The translations under genes were made by a program, and so were the position numbers. Below the pieces are notes generated by a model, which had not been told where the DNA came from, made no database searches, and saw only the letters and a list, made by a program, of their open reading frames with translations. A DNA stretch of 64,000 nt, taken from contig NZ_JBHRYJ010000004.1 of NCBI RefSeq assembly GCF_042648965.1, forward strand, positions 62,001 to 126,000. Direction: 5' to 3'. Below are positions 25,046 to 34,591 of the stretch, piece by piece (positions within the stretch are counted from its first letter, which is position 1; the number at the start of each line of letters is the position of its first letter). Source of the stretch: Ferrovibrio xuzhouensis. Lineage in GTDB: Bacteria; Pseudomonadota; Alphaproteobacteria; Ferrovibrionales; Ferrovibrionaceae.

Positions 25046-26218
25046 TCAGGCTGCCTTGAACTTTTCGGCATACTGGGTGCGCAGTTCGGCATACCACGAT
25101 GGCTCCGGCGGCCGCGCCCACAGCTTGGAGACGGCGTCGTCCGGATAGGCCTCCTCGAAGTTCTTGCGGGCGACGTCCGACAGCAGCTTGTCGGCGCCCT
25201 TGACCACTGGATTGTAGCCTGAGCCATCGGCCACCTTGGCCGAGACTTCCGGCGAATGGACGTAGTTCACCCATTCATAGGCCTGGGCGATATTCTTGGC
25301 GCCGGTGGTCAGCGCCCAGCCGTCGAGCCAGGCAATGGCGCCTTCCTGCGGCGCCATGTAGGAGACCGGCTTGCCCTGTTTCTTCAGCGACAGCGCGGGG
25401 CCGTCCCAGGTCTGGCCGATCACCACGCCGTTTTCCATCAGGCCCGACTTGGTGTTGTCGGCCGAATCCCAGAACTGCCTGATCCAGGCTTTCTTGGAGA
25501 TGGCAAAGGCGAGGATCGGGTCGTAGATTTTCTTCATCGTCGCCTCGTCCTTGAAGGCGTCGAGCATGCGGTTGCTGGGCAGCTTGCCGGTGTGGTCCAT
25601 CCACAGGCCGATGCCGAGCAGCAACGAATGCGGCCGGCCCTGCACCTTGCCCTTGAACGGCTCTTCCCACAGCGTGCCGTAGCTCAGCGTTTTGTATTCC
25701 AGCTTGGCCTGGTCGGTGCGCCACGAGATCGCCTCGCTGCCCCAGCAATGCGGCACGTGATAAAGCTTGCCGTCCCAGGTCCAGACGCTGGTCGAGCCTT
25801 CCAGCATCGACGGCACCAGATTGTCGAGATGCAGCTTCTTGGTGTCGAACGGCGCCAGCACGCCGATGTCCTTGAACTGCGGGGCGCGGTCGCGGGTCGG
25901 CTGGCAGAGGTCGAAGCCTTGGCCGGCGGTCGCCTGCAGCTTGTTGATCTGCTCCTCGTTCTGCGAGAAGGGCGTCGAGTTCACCTTGATGCCGGTCTTT
26001 TTCTCGAAATCCGGAATCACCGGGTTGGGCAGCTCGTCACTCCAATGCAGCAGATCGAGCTGGCCCGAAGACGAGAAGGCATCCCGCACGATCCACGGGC
26101 CGGCGGCGGCCAGCGCGGCACCGCCTGCCACACTCTTGAGAAGGCTGCGTCGGTTGAAGGCCCTGGCCGCCAGCCAGGTCTGCAGGCCGGAGTTCTCGCG
26201 TTTGCGATCCTTGGTCAT
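25046..26218 (-). CDS. ABC transporter substrate-binding protein, PotD-like
   Basis: A 390-aa periplasmic protein of the spermidine/putrescine-binding (SBP_bac_8-like) group. A twin-arginine-type leader (F-N-R-R-S-L-L-K-S then an Ala-rich hydrophobic stretch) targets it for export, probably folded. The mature part starts near LDLLHWSDELPNPVIPDFEKKTGIKV, typical of the family's first lobe. It is first in an operon with the ATPase and two permeases. The ligand cannot be fixed; polyamine or opine is a family-level guess. Confidence 0.88.
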   Translation of the reverse strand: MTKDRKRENSGLQTWLAARAFNRRSLLKSVAGGAALAAAGPWIVRDAFSSSGQLDLLHWSDELPNPVIPDFEKKTGIKVNSTPFSQNEEQINKLQATAGQGFDLCQPTRDRAPQFKDIGVLAPFDTKKLHLDNLVPSMLEGSTSVWTWDGKLYHVPHCWGSEAISWRTDQAKLEYKTLSYGTLWEEPFKGKVQGRPHSLLLGIGLWMDHTGKLPSNRMLDAFKDEATMKKIYDPILAFAISKKAWIRQFWDSADNTKSGLMENGVVIGQTWDGPALSLKKQGKPVSYMAPQEGAIAWLDGWALTTGAKNIAQAYEWVNYVHSPEVSAKVADGSGYNPVVKGADKLLSDVARKNFEEAYPDDAVSKLWARPPEPSWYAELRTQYAEKFKAA

Positions 26219-26576
26219 TGTGCGCCATCCCTGTTGGTCAACCTGCCGGGATAAAAGCAGGATTCATGCCATGGGATTTCAGTGCCGGAACAGCCGACAG
26301 GACGTGCCGCTGCGTCTGTCCTGCATCCGGGGCAGGCAGGACAGCAGAGGGTCTGCCACGATTTCGGGCATCGCCCCGGCCGGGGCTTACTTATGGGATG
26401 CAGAGATATGCTACCGGCGGTTTCCGGCCTGCCCCGGACGAGGGCCGCTGTCACCTTAAGGAAAATTAATCCGGCGCCCTCCGTGTCCGGACTGCCGGGG
26501 AAGCGCGGGCAGTGATATCCCATGCGTGATCCCCGCATCAGACGGGGTGGCGCGGGTCTGTCCAGCGGGCAGGGTC
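26219..26576. other. Divergent intergenic region (358 bp)
   Basis: Lies between the divergently read binding-protein and 2OG-oxygenase genes, so it should hold both promoters. I see no clear operator, RNA gene or ORF of coding character in it. Confidence 0.4.
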
Positions 26577-27236
26577 ATGATCGTCAAATCCAGCGTCCAG
26601 GAACTGTTCCCGACACCGTTATGGGTGGCGGATCTTCCCCCCGAGCAGGCACTCAGCCTGAACAGCAAGCTCAAGACCCTGATCTACGGCCAGGCCGACC
26701 GGCCACCCAACCTGCAGGTCGGCGCCACCTGGCAGACCGACCCGAACCTGCAGCAGCGCGCCGAATTCGCCGAATTCATCGGGCTGGTCAACCTGGCGGC
26801 ACGGTCGGCACTGGAATTCCTGCAGGTCAGATACGACGGTTTCGAGGTCACCGGCTGCTGGGCCAACATCAATCCCCAGACCGGCATGAATCCGGCGCAT
26901 ATGCACCCGAACAACTTCCTCAGCGGCGTCTATTACGTCTCGCTGCCGGGGGATACCGGCGAGATCGTGTTCAGCGATCCGCGACCGCAGGCAGCCATGG
27001 TGATGCCGGTGGTGAAGCAGTGGAACCGCTATACCAGCAACGAGAGCCGGGTGGTGCTCAAGCCGGGCCGCTTCGTGCTGTTCCCGGCCTGGCTGGTGCA
27101 CTGGGTGCCGGTCAACCCGAGCCCCGAGCACCGCATCAGCATCGCCTACAACATCATGTTCTCCGACTTCACCCGGCAGGTCAGCCCGCCGCAATGGCAG
27201 GGCAACGCGCCCCTGTTGCCGCCGGCCAGCGTTTAG
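26577..27236 (+). CDS. Putative 2-oxoglutarate/Fe(II) oxygenase (TIGR02466 type)
   Basis: A roughly 219-aa protein like the TIGR02466/2OG-FeII_Oxy_5 group often found in alphaproteobacteria and phages. It opens with ELFPTPLWVADL. The metal-binding region NPAHMHPNNFLSGVYYVSLP is followed by the distal histidine in FPAWLVHWV and the 2OG-binding arginine in HRISIAYNIMF. The start at 26577 gives MIVKSSVQELF and has AGGGT upstream. The substrate is unknown. Confidence 0.8.
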   Translation: MIVKSSVQELFPTPLWVADLPPEQALSLNSKLKTLIYGQADRPPNLQVGATWQTDPNLQQRAEFAEFIGLVNLAARSALEFLQVRYDGFEVTGCWANINPQTGMNPAHMHPNNFLSGVYYVSLPGDTGEIVFSDPRPQAAMVMPVVKQWNRYTSNESRVVLKPGRFVLFPAWLVHWVPVNPSPEHRISIAYNIMFSDFTRQVSPPQWQGNAPLLPPASV

Positions 27237-27288
27237 GCGGCAGGAAGCAATAGAGGACAGGGACGGCGCGGCCGGCTAGGCTGCCGGC

Positions 27289-27711
27289 ATGATTCGCATC
27301 ACCGGCCGCATCAGCCTCGATCCGCGCGAGATCGAGGTCAGCTTCATCCGGGCCTCGGGCCCGGGCGGGCAGAACGTCAACAAGGTCGCAACCGCGGTAC
27401 AGTTGCGTTTCGACGTGCGGCAGTCGCCGTCGCTGCCCGATGACGTGCGGGCCCGGCTGGAAAAGCTGGCCGGCAACCGGCTGACGCTGGACGGTGTCCT
27501 GATCCTGACGGCGCAGCAGCATCGCAGCCAGGAGCGTAATCGCCAGGATGCGATCGACCGGCTGGCGGCGCTGATCCGCCAGGCCGCGGTGGCGCCCAAG
27601 GCGCGCCGGCCGACCCGGCCGACCCTGGGATCGAAGAAACGCCGCCTGGAGGCCAAGGGCCAGCGCAGCACGGTGAAAAGCCTGCGCCGGGTGCGGTCCA
27701 GCGATGACTGA
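27289..27711 (+). CDS. arfB: Alternative ribosome-rescue factor ArfB
   Basis: Peptidyl-tRNA hydrolase that frees ribosomes stalled on mRNAs lacking a stop codon. The 140-aa protein has the catalytic GGQ in SGPGGQNVNKVATAVQLRF and the basic C-terminal tail (LGSKKRRLEAKGQRSTVKSLRR region) that enters the empty mRNA channel. Length and layout match YaeJ/ArfB, not RF1/RF2. Confidence 0.94.
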   Translation: MIRITGRISLDPREIEVSFIRASGPGGQNVNKVATAVQLRFDVRQSPSLPDDVRARLEKLAGNRLTLDGVLILTAQQHRSQERNRQDAIDRLAALIRQAAVAPKARRPTRPTLGSKKRRLEAKGQRSTVKSLRRVRSSDD

Positions 27712-27819
27712 GGCGGTACCGGCCGGCATATGCCATAATCAGGGCATCTGCTGGTCGCGATCCTGCCGTATTTCGCCGCAATGGTCCGCAGGCCCTGACC
27801 CCGACACCTGCTGCAACGG

Positions 27820-28926
27820 ATGCCGATGACCAGACGACTGCCTGTTTCTGCCGCCGCTCTCGGTCTGGCCGTCTGCTGGGCGCTGCCGGCGTTGGCCGCC
27901 GACGAACCCGTCGGCAAAGAGGTAACACCCGGCGATGCGCAGGCCGATGTCCCGGGCGAGCGCGCGCCGGTGCTGCGGCCGGGCGACGATGGCAAGGAGA
28001 AGACCGGCATCTTCAGCTTCGCGCTGGAGAACGACCTCTTCTACAACACCGACCAGCATTACACGAACGGCATCCGCCTCACGTATCTGACGCCGAAGGG
28101 CGGCGAGCCGGAATGGATCCGCAATGCCGCGCTGGCCCTGCCGATCTTCAATGCCACCAGTGACATCCGCGTCGAATACGGCCTCGGCCAGAGCATGTTC
28201 ACGCCCAGCAATATCCGCAATCCCAATCCACCCGCCACCGACCGGCCCTATGCCGGCTGGCTGTATGGCTCGATCGGCGTGATCGGCAACACGCCGGGCG
28301 CCAATGGCAGCCGCGTGTTCGACCAGATGCAGGTCAGCCTCGGCGTGGTCGGCCCCGCCTCGCTGGGCGAGCCGGCGCAGAAGCTGGTGCATCACATTGT
28401 CGATTCACCGCAGCCGCAGGGCTGGGATACCCAGATCAAGAATGAACCGACCCTGCAATTCGTCTATCAGCGTAGCTGGCAGTCGCCGCAGTTCGAACTG
28501 CCGGCCGGCTTCGGCGTCGATGCCACGCCCCATGCCGGCGCGGCGCTCGGCAATGTCTTCACCTATGCCAATACCGGCATGATGCTGCGCCTGGGCCAAA
28601 ACCTGCCGGTCGATTACGGCGCGCCACGGGTGCAGCCGAGCCTGCCCGGGTCGGGCTATTTCGAGCCGGTCGACGACATCGGCTGGTACCTGTTCGCCGG
28701 CCTCGACGGGCGCGCTATGGCGCGCAACATTTTCCTCGACGGCAACACCTTTGCCGACAGTCGCAGCGTCGACAAGCGGCCGCTGGTCGGCGATGCCCAG
28801 TTCGGCATCGCCTTCGTGATCCGCGACGTGCGGCTGGCCTATACCCATGTGCTGCGCACGGCGGAATATTACGGGCAGGGCGCCGACGACCAGTTCGGTG
28901 TGTTCAGCGTGTCATTCCGCTTCTGA
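27820..28926 (+). CDS. LpxR-like outer-membrane lipid A deacylase
   Basis: Outer-membrane protein of 368 aa with a cleavable signal peptide (hydrophobic stretch ending A-L-A-A-D near residue 28). The family signature FALENDLFYNTDQHYTNGIR matches LpxR, which removes the 3'-linked acyl chains of lipid A. The C-terminus ends in the aromatic FSVSFRF expected of a beta-barrel, and DRPYAGWLYGS is also typical. The start could be 27826 (MTRRLP). It overlaps the convergent PAS gene by 15 bp. Activity on lipid A is a family inference. Confidence 0.83.
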   Translation: MPMTRRLPVSAAALGLAVCWALPALAADEPVGKEVTPGDAQADVPGERAPVLRPGDDGKEKTGIFSFALENDLFYNTDQHYTNGIRLTYLTPKGGEPEWIRNAALALPIFNATSDIRVEYGLGQSMFTPSNIRNPNPPATDRPYAGWLYGSIGVIGNTPGANGSRVFDQMQVSLGVVGPASLGEPAQKLVHHIVDSPQPQGWDTQIKNEPTLQFVYQRSWQSPQFELPAGFGVDATPHAGAALGNVFTYANTGMMLRLGQNLPVDYGAPRVQPSLPGSGYFEPVDDIGWYLFAGLDGRAMARNIFLDGNTFADSRSVDKRPLVGDAQFGIAFVIRDVRLAYTHVLRTAEYYGQGADDQFGVFSVSFRF

Positions 28927-29454
28927 CGGTTTTTGTAGCGGAAAGAAGATGGTTTCGACGTCCTCGCTGGCAAAGGTGCCGCCGGCTTCGGGCGTTTCGC
29001 CGATCTGGTACAGGGTCGCCCCCAGCATCTGGTGCACCCGGCCGTTGGCATCGGCCAGAGGCAGCAGAAGACGCTCGCCAACCCCGCTGCCTCCCAGGCT
29101 GAGGAACACTCGTCCGGCGGCCAGCCCGATGGCCGGTTGCTCGCAGACCCTGCGGTAACGTGCCAGCACCTCCGGCAGTGCCCGGGCCGGCATGATCCGG
29201 TCCAGCGGCGTGCCGGCCACAGAATTGGGAAGCATGCGACGGATTTCCTCGCCGGCGAGCCGCAGGGTCAGATTGCGCGTCCGGCTGTCGTAATCGTAAA
29301 GGAAGATGTGTGGCAGCAGTGGCGCAAACCGGAAGGTCTCGAAATCCGCGCGCCGGGTGACGAGATTTGCGCCGCGCTGTGCATACCAATGCGTGACAAA
29401 CGCGCGCAGCATGGGCGCGTGGACTGTCTGCAGGATGCTCTCAATCTGGGACAC
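28912..29454 (-). CDS. PAS_5-like PAS domain protein
   Basis: A 180-aa soluble protein with a PAS core (FAPLLPHIFLYDYDSRTRNLTLRLAG) and a second half with F-L-S-L-G-G and L-L-L-P-L-A-D segments. It is the second PAS_5-type protein in the window; the two share length and the L-x-H-I-F-L-Y pattern but not close identity. No output domain is present. It could modulate the neighbouring kinase operon, but nothing shows this directly. Confidence 0.7.
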   Translation of the reverse strand: MSQIESILQTVHAPMLRAFVTHWYAQRGANLVTRRADFETFRFAPLLPHIFLYDYDSRTRNLTLRLAGEEIRRMLPNSVAGTPLDRIMPARALPEVLARYRRVCEQPAIGLAAGRVFLSLGGSGVGERLLLPLADANGRVHQMLGATLYQIGETPEAGGTFASEDVETIFFPLQKPSEAE

Positions 29455-29778
29455 GGACTAGCACGGATGAATCAGGCCGGAGTCGACTCTGGCAGAAATG
29501 GCGACAGGGGCCTAGAGCAGCCACTGCAATTATTCCGGGGCCTGCCGGCGGCGGCTGGTGGTAACTCCGGCCCCCGGTCGTCAGTGTGCATCGACTATCA
29601 TCTGCGGACACACGGCCAGAGACCGGCATCTTCGTATCCTCTTGTTCACTACCGGCGCGCCTTGAGTAATATCACAGGATTATCACGGCTGCTGATTCTC
29701 AAGGCGGTCAATCCGATTGCCTCATACCGGTTGGCTGGATAAGGTTTTCCGATACTTAGGAAAGCCTATTCATCCCGC
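29455..29778. other. Divergent intergenic region with inverted repeat
   Basis: The 324 bp between the PAS gene and the CHASE3 kinase gene hold no coding-like ORF. An 8-bp perfect inverted repeat, GCCTTGAG at 29659-29666 and CTCAAGGC at 29698-29705, encloses 31 nt. A near-palindrome, GGTTTTCC...GGAAAGCC, lies about 25 bp before the kinase ATG. Either could be an operator or leader hairpin. Confidence 0.4.
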
Positions 29779-31260
29779 ATGCGACCTGGAAAACGCAAGT
29801 CCCTGCTGCAAACCGCTCTGCTGGCAACCGGTTTCGGTGTTCTGGTTGTCGTGTGCCTGGTTTCGGTCTGGCTGGTCCGCGAGGCGGCAAATTCCGGCGA
29901 CCTAGTAGCCGACACACTGTCCTATACCGCCGATCTCGCCACCCTGCAGGCCGAGGTGCGGCAGGCAGAGAGCGGCCAGCGCGGCTACCTGCTGACCGGC
30001 GACGCCCCCTATCTGCGCGATTACGAGGCCGCCACGCGCAAGGTCGGACCGACCCTCGGTCACCTGCGTGAACTGACTGAAGACCGGCCCCGGCGGCAGA
30101 AGCTGCTGGCCGAACTGGAACCGCAGATCTCCGCCAAGATGGTGGAACTGGCCCATACGGTCGATCTGGCAAAGACCGGGCAGCGGGCGGCGGCGCTGGA
30201 TATCGTGAACAGCCAGAGCGGCTTCGAGATCATGGCCGAGGTGAATGCGCGCATCGCCGCCATGATTGCCCAGGCGGAAGGGGTGCTGCGCGACGACACC
30301 GACGACGCCGACCGGGCGACCGTGGCCCTGTTTGCCGTACTGACCGTCGGTCTTTTCCTGATTGCCACGCTGGCGGTGATTTCGCTGTCCGTCCTGCGGC
30401 GCAGTGCCCGCGAGACCGAGCATGCCAATGCCCTGCTGGAACGCGCCAACGAGGAACTGGAAGACCGCATTGCCGAGCGGACCACCGACCTGCAGGAAGC
30501 CAATGACGAGATCCAGCGCTTTGCCTATATCGTCAGCCACGACCTGCGTTCGCCGCTGGTCAACATCATGGGCTTCACCAGCGAGCTTGAGGCGCTGCGC
30601 GACGATCTGCTGGCGCTGGCGAATGGTCGGCAGACGGACGGTGTGCAAAAGCAGGGCGTGTCGCCGACGGCAAGTGAAACAACCCTCAGGCGTGACTACA
30701 ACGAGGCACTGGCCTTCATCAAATCGTCGATCTCGAAGATGGACCGGCTGATCAACGCCATCCTGCATCTGTCGCGTACCGGCCGCCGCCAGTTCACCGC
30801 GCAGCCGGTCGACCTGAACCAGCTTTTCACCGACATTACGGCGTCGCTGGCGCACCGGCTGCAGGAGGCGGACATCACTCTCACAGTAAATCCGTTACCG
30901 CAGTTGACCAGCGACCGTTTGGCGCTCGAGCAGGTTTTTTCCAACCTGCTTGACAACGCAATAAAGTACATGCGCAATAATATTCCGGGTCGGATCGACG
31001 TAACCGTGACCGACACGATGACGCATTACCTGATCTCGGTTGCTGACAACGGTCGGGGCATTGCGCGGAGTGATCTTGACCGCATCTTCGACCTGTTCCG
31101 CCGCGCCGGGGTTCAGGATCGTCCGGGAGAGGGCATCGGTCTTGCCCATGTCCGCACCCTGGTGCGGCGCCTTGGCGGCTCGATAAAGGTCGACAGCATC
31201 CCCGATCAAGGGACCACCTTCACCGTTGCGTTGCCGAAACGCTGGGCGCCGGCACGTTGA
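29779..31260 (+). CDS. CHASE3-domain sensor histidine kinase
   Basis: A 493-aa membrane kinase. Transmembrane segments at about residues 11-33 and 181-206 enclose a periplasmic CHASE3 domain (core E-S-G-Q-R-G-Y-L-L-T-G). A coiled-coil linker (HANALLERANEELEDRIAERT) leads to the HisKA domain with His254 in IVSHDLRSPL, then the ATPase with NLLDNAIKYM and VADNGRGI. It starts a three-gene signalling operon with a stand-alone receiver and a REC-kinase-REC hybrid. No obvious ribosome-binding site precedes the ATG at 29779. Confidence 0.9.
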   Translation: MRPGKRKSLLQTALLATGFGVLVVVCLVSVWLVREAANSGDLVADTLSYTADLATLQAEVRQAESGQRGYLLTGDAPYLRDYEAATRKVGPTLGHLRELTEDRPRRQKLLAELEPQISAKMVELAHTVDLAKTGQRAAALDIVNSQSGFEIMAEVNARIAAMIAQAEGVLRDDTDDADRATVALFAVLTVGLFLIATLAVISLSVLRRSARETEHANALLERANEELEDRIAERTTDLQEANDEIQRFAYIVSHDLRSPLVNIMGFTSELEALRDDLLALANGRQTDGVQKQGVSPTASETTLRRDYNEALAFIKSSISKMDRLINAILHLSRTGRRQFTAQPVDLNQLFTDITASLAHRLQEADITLTVNPLPQLTSDRLALEQVFSNLLDNAIKYMRNNIPGRIDVTVTDTMTHYLISVADNGRGIARSDLDRIFDLFRRAGVQDRPGEGIGLAHVRTLVRRLGGSIKVDSIPDQGTTFTVALPKRWAPAR

Positions 31261-31288
31261 ACGCCGGTACGCTGAACAGGAGAGATAT

Positions 31289-31726
31289 ATGCGGGAGCAA
31301 CAGGCCGTCACCATTGTCATGATCGAAGATGACGATGGCCATGCCCTGCTGATCGAAAAGAATATCCGGCGCGCCGGCGTGAACAACCGCATCGAGGGCT
31401 TCACCTCGGGCGGTGCCGGGCTCGACTACCTGCTGACCTCGGCCGGGAAGCCGGACAGCGATGCCTATCTGATCCTGCTCGACCTGAACCTGCCGGACAT
31501 GTCCGGGATCGACATCCTGCGCAAGGTCAAGGAACATCCGGTTCTGCGCAGTACGCCGGTGGTTGTGCTGACGACCACCGACGACAAGACGGAAATCCAG
31601 CGCTGCTACGATCTCGGTTGCAACGTCTATATCACCAAGCCGGTCAACTATGAGAATTTCGCCCAGGCGATCAAGCAGCTTGGCATGTTCTTCATGGTCA
31701 TGCGGGTGCCGGAAGTCGCCGCCTGA
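31289..31726 (+). CDS. Single-domain response regulator
   Basis: A 145-aa receiver without an output domain, with phospho-acceptor Asp65 in LLDLNLPDMSG, acidic residues EDDD at 13-16 and the conserved lysine in ITKPVNYENF. The pattern is that of the CheY-like Rcp1 family that shuttles phosphate from phytochrome- or CHASE-type kinases. AGGAGAG precedes the ATG at 31289. Its stop overlaps the next gene's start by 1 bp (TGATG), so the three genes are coupled. Confidence 0.9.
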   Translation: MREQQAVTIVMIEDDDGHALLIEKNIRRAGVNNRIEGFTSGGAGLDYLLTSAGKPDSDAYLILLDLNLPDMSGIDILRKVKEHPVLRSTPVVVLTTTDDKTEIQRCYDLGCNVYITKPVNYENFAQAIKQLGMFFMVMRVPEVAA

Positions 31727-33297
31727 TGCCGAACCGCCAGCCACATCTGCTGTATATCGACGACGACCCGGCGCTCTGTCGCCTGGTCGAGGTCGGCTTC
31801 AGGCGGCTGGGCTATCGGGTCAGCACGGCAGGCAGCGGTGCCGACGGTATCGAGAGACTGCAGCCCGGCCATGATGTCGATGTGGTTGCCCTCGACCATC
31901 ACATGGATGGGCTGAACGGTCTCGAGACCCTGGCGCTGATCCAGCATCTGTCCGATCCGCCGCCGGTGGTGTTCGTGACCGGCGAGGTCGAGGGCCGGGT
32001 GGCCATCTCGGCGCTCAAGGCCGGTGCTTCCGATTATGTGATCAAGGAAGCCAGTGCCGATTTCCAGGTGCTGCTGCAGGCTGCCATTGCCTCGGCGGTC
32101 GAGATGCAGCGCCAGCGCCGGCTGCGCGAACGGGCGGAAGCGGAACTGCTGGATTCACGCGACCGTTTCGAGGCGCTGGCCAATGAACGCGCCATCCTGA
32201 TCCACGAGGTCAACCACCGCGTCTCCAACAGCCTGCAGCTGATTGCCAGCCTGCTGCTGGTGCAGAGCAGTGCCCAGCAGGATACGCGCTCGGCTGAAAT
32301 CCTGCTCGATGCCTACAAGCGGGTCACCGCGGTCGGCAATGTGCACAAGCGGCTGTATCGCTCCGACGATGTCCGTTTCGTCGATCTGGCCGATTACCTG
32401 CGTGGCCTCGTGGAGGATCTGCGCCAGTCGGTCGACCAGAAAAAGAACACCCTGCAGTTCCTGGCCAGCGAGACCCGGATCGGCACCGATATTGCCGTGC
32501 CGGTCGGCGTGATCGTCACCGAACTGGTCCTCAATGCGATGAAATATGCCTATGGCGACGAGGGCGGCGCGATCCGGGTGTCGGCCGAGCGCAATGGCAA
32601 GCGCATCACTTTTGTCGTCGAGGACGATGGCGTCGGTATTGCCGAAGAAGACTGGCGTCGCGGGCGTGGCATCGGCAACCGGATCGTGATGGCGATGACG
32701 GAAAAGATCGGCGGCCAACTGTCGGTCTCCGGCGGCGGGCGCGGCACCCGGATCGAGATTTCGTTCGAGTCCGAGGATCCGATGGCGGCAGAGGATGAGA
32801 CCGGGCGCGACAGCGCCTCGGTCCTGATCGTGACGGACAGTGTGTCGGGGGGGCGTCCGGCCCCGGAAGCAGTGAATACCGCCATCGGCAGTCTTCTGCT
32901 GATCGAGGATGACCCGATGCTGCGGTCGGTAGTGGCCGGCAATCTCGAAGCCCTGGGTTTCACCATCATCGAAGCCGGATCGGCGGGAGAGGCACGCCGC
33001 TGTTTCGCCGAAACTGCGGATATCCGGGCCGCGCTGATCGATGTCGGGCTGCCTGATGCGCGCGGCGACCTGCTGGCGGCCGAGTTGCGCCAGGAATTGG
33101 CAGGCCTGCCGGTGATCCTTGCTACCGGCTATGACGAGAAAATCTTTGCCGAGCGGTTCGGTTCCGATCCGGCGACCCGGGTCCTGCCCAAGCCCTACAG
33201 CATCGAAGCCCTGGTGGCCGCTTTGCAGGCTCTTGGCGTCGGCCCGGTGCCGGCACCGCCGGCGGGTGAGGCGGCCAGGCCGTCACGGCTCAACTGA
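31726..33297 (+). CDS. Hybrid REC-HisKA_2-HATPase-REC kinase
   Basis: A 523-aa soluble signalling protein. The N-terminal receiver has Asp57 in VVALDHHMDG. A helical linker leads to a HisKA_2/HWE-like dimerisation domain with phospho-His164 in HEVNHRVSNSLQL, then the ATPase (ELVLNAMKYAYG, VEDDGVGI). A second receiver near residues 385-505 has an aspartate in ALIDVGLPDARG and lysine in LPKPYS. Two receivers on one kinase suggest it is both controlled by and feeds a phosphorelay, with the upstream CHASE3 kinase and receiver as likely partners. Confidence 0.88.
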   Translation: MPNRQPHLLYIDDDPALCRLVEVGFRRLGYRVSTAGSGADGIERLQPGHDVDVVALDHHMDGLNGLETLALIQHLSDPPPVVFVTGEVEGRVAISALKAGASDYVIKEASADFQVLLQAAIASAVEMQRQRRLRERAEAELLDSRDRFEALANERAILIHEVNHRVSNSLQLIASLLLVQSSAQQDTRSAEILLDAYKRVTAVGNVHKRLYRSDDVRFVDLADYLRGLVEDLRQSVDQKKNTLQFLASETRIGTDIAVPVGVIVTELVLNAMKYAYGDEGGAIRVSAERNGKRITFVVEDDGVGIAEEDWRRGRGIGNRIVMAMTEKIGGQLSVSGGGRGTRIEISFESEDPMAAEDETGRDSASVLIVTDSVSGGRPAPEAVNTAIGSLLLIEDDPMLRSVVAGNLEALGFTIIEAGSAGEARRCFAETADIRAALIDVGLPDARGDLLAAELRQELAGLPVILATGYDEKIFAERFGSDPATRVLPKPYSIEALVAALQALGVGPVPAPPAGEAARPSRLN

Positions 33298-33318
33298 AGC
33301 CGTCCCGACCGGCATCGG

Positions 33319-34068
33319 TTACGCCGGTATCGGCAGGATGCCGGCGATTTCCTGGATCAGCTTGCGCCGGATCGCTTCACGAAAGGCGTTGAAGTCGCGG
33401 GCCGGCACCAGGAAGGCGCCATTGCCACCGATGATCTCCCGCTCGTAGTAATCGTCGATATCCGGTTCCATATGCAGGATCGGCAGACCGTTGATGGTGA
33501 TGCCGGCCGCGATGGTTTCAGTGCGCTCTTCGCCCGGCGCGGGGCCGACATTGGTGCGGCCGTCGCCGGATATGTCGATGACCCGGCGCAGGGCCTGCAG
33601 GGGCCGGTCGCCGGCCACCAGGTGGTCGAGCAGGTCGCGTCCGAACCGCATGGCCCCGGCCGGTGCGGTGCCGCCGCCATAGAGCGTGCGTTCGGCGCGT
33701 TCCAGTGCGGTGGCAAAGACGGCGATCTCGGTCTTGTCGTGCAGCAGGGTCCAGGGTTGCAGCAGGGTTTGCAGTCCGTAGCCCGACCACTGGAAATAGC
33801 AGGCGGCGATGCGGCCATTGACCCCGGAGCCGATCGCCCGGATCACGGCTGGATCGCGGAAGGCATCGGCATAGCCGCGCTGCTGCAGGACGTAGTGATC
33901 GGTCTGGACGCTGCCCGAGCAGTCGGCGGCCAACACCAGGGCCAGATCGACGGTGATGCCGGTTTCGGCCCGCACGGTTCGTAGCGGTGCCAGCAGTGCC
34001 GCCGCGCCGGCAGCGCCCAGCAGGCGGCGGCGGTCGGGGCGAAAGGCTATGGCACGGGGCAATGGCAA
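33319..34068 (-). CDS. DUF1194 (VWA-like) exported protein
   Basis: A 249-aa protein with a Tat/Sec-type leader (P-D-R-R-R-L-L-G-A-A-G-A then Ala/Leu) and the DUF1194 core LALVLAADCSGSVQTDHYVLQQ. The D-C-S-G-S is a MIDAS-like metal site as in von Willebrand A domains. RVIDISGDGRTNVG is a second family hallmark. Role is unknown; DUF1194 proteins are common in alphaproteobacteria. It converges on the hybrid kinase gene. Confidence 0.82.
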   Translation of the reverse strand: MPLPRAIAFRPDRRRLLGAAGAAALLAPLRTVRAETGITVDLALVLAADCSGSVQTDHYVLQQRGYADAFRDPAVIRAIGSGVNGRIAACYFQWSGYGLQTLLQPWTLLHDKTEIAVFATALERAERTLYGGGTAPAGAMRFGRDLLDHLVAGDRPLQALRRVIDISGDGRTNVGPAPGEERTETIAAGITINGLPILHMEPDIDDYYEREIIGGNGAFLVPARDFNAFREAIRRKLIQEIAGILPIPA

Positions 34069-34172
34069 GTCCGTCAGGCTCCCTTGGGATGACTGCGGAG
34101 TCGTGGCGACAGGATAGCACCCCTGTCGCGTCCGGGGCAGACCATATCGACGGGATTACGCAGGCGGACTGG

Positions 34173-34556
34173 TCAGGCCGACGGGCGGGGAAAGGTCACG
34201 GCTTCGATCTTGTTGCCGTCGGGGTCGCGGATGAAGGCGCCGAAATACTCTGTCATGGCGGCCTGGCGCGGGCCGGGTGCGCCGTCGCTGCGGCCGCCAT
34301 GGTGCAGGGCGGCGGTGTGAAAGGCTTCGACGGCGGCGACATCCGGCGCGCGCAGGCAGACATGCGCACCGGTATCCGCCGGCGCGGCAGGCAGGCCCGG
34401 CCGCAGGTTCAGCCAGAATTCCGGATAGGCCTTGCCGAAACCGACGGTGGCCGGGCGCTCGACCAGGCGGCGCAGCAGCAGGGGCGCCAGTACGGCATCG
34501 TAGAAAGCCGCGCTGAGTGCCAGATCACGCACCGGAACCGAGACATGATCGATCAT
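34173..34556 (-). CDS. VOC/glyoxalase-family protein
   Basis: A 127-aa vicinal-oxygen-chelate fold protein. It starts MIDHVSVPVRDLALSAAFYDAVL, the typical first beta-alpha unit, and ends with a metal-site-like FIRDPDGNKIEAVTF. Members include glyoxalases, dioxygenases and resistance proteins; the substrate is not evident. It lies 35 bp downstream of purU on the same strand. Confidence 0.83.
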   Translation of the reverse strand: MIDHVSVPVRDLALSAAFYDAVLAPLLLRRLVERPATVGFGKAYPEFWLNLRPGLPAAPADTGAHVCLRAPDVAAVEAFHTAALHHGGRSDGAPGPRQAAMTEYFGAFIRDPDGNKIEAVTFPRPSA

Positions 34557-34591
34557 TGCCGGTCCTCCTCAGCCGGTCCGGCCGGCGCAGG

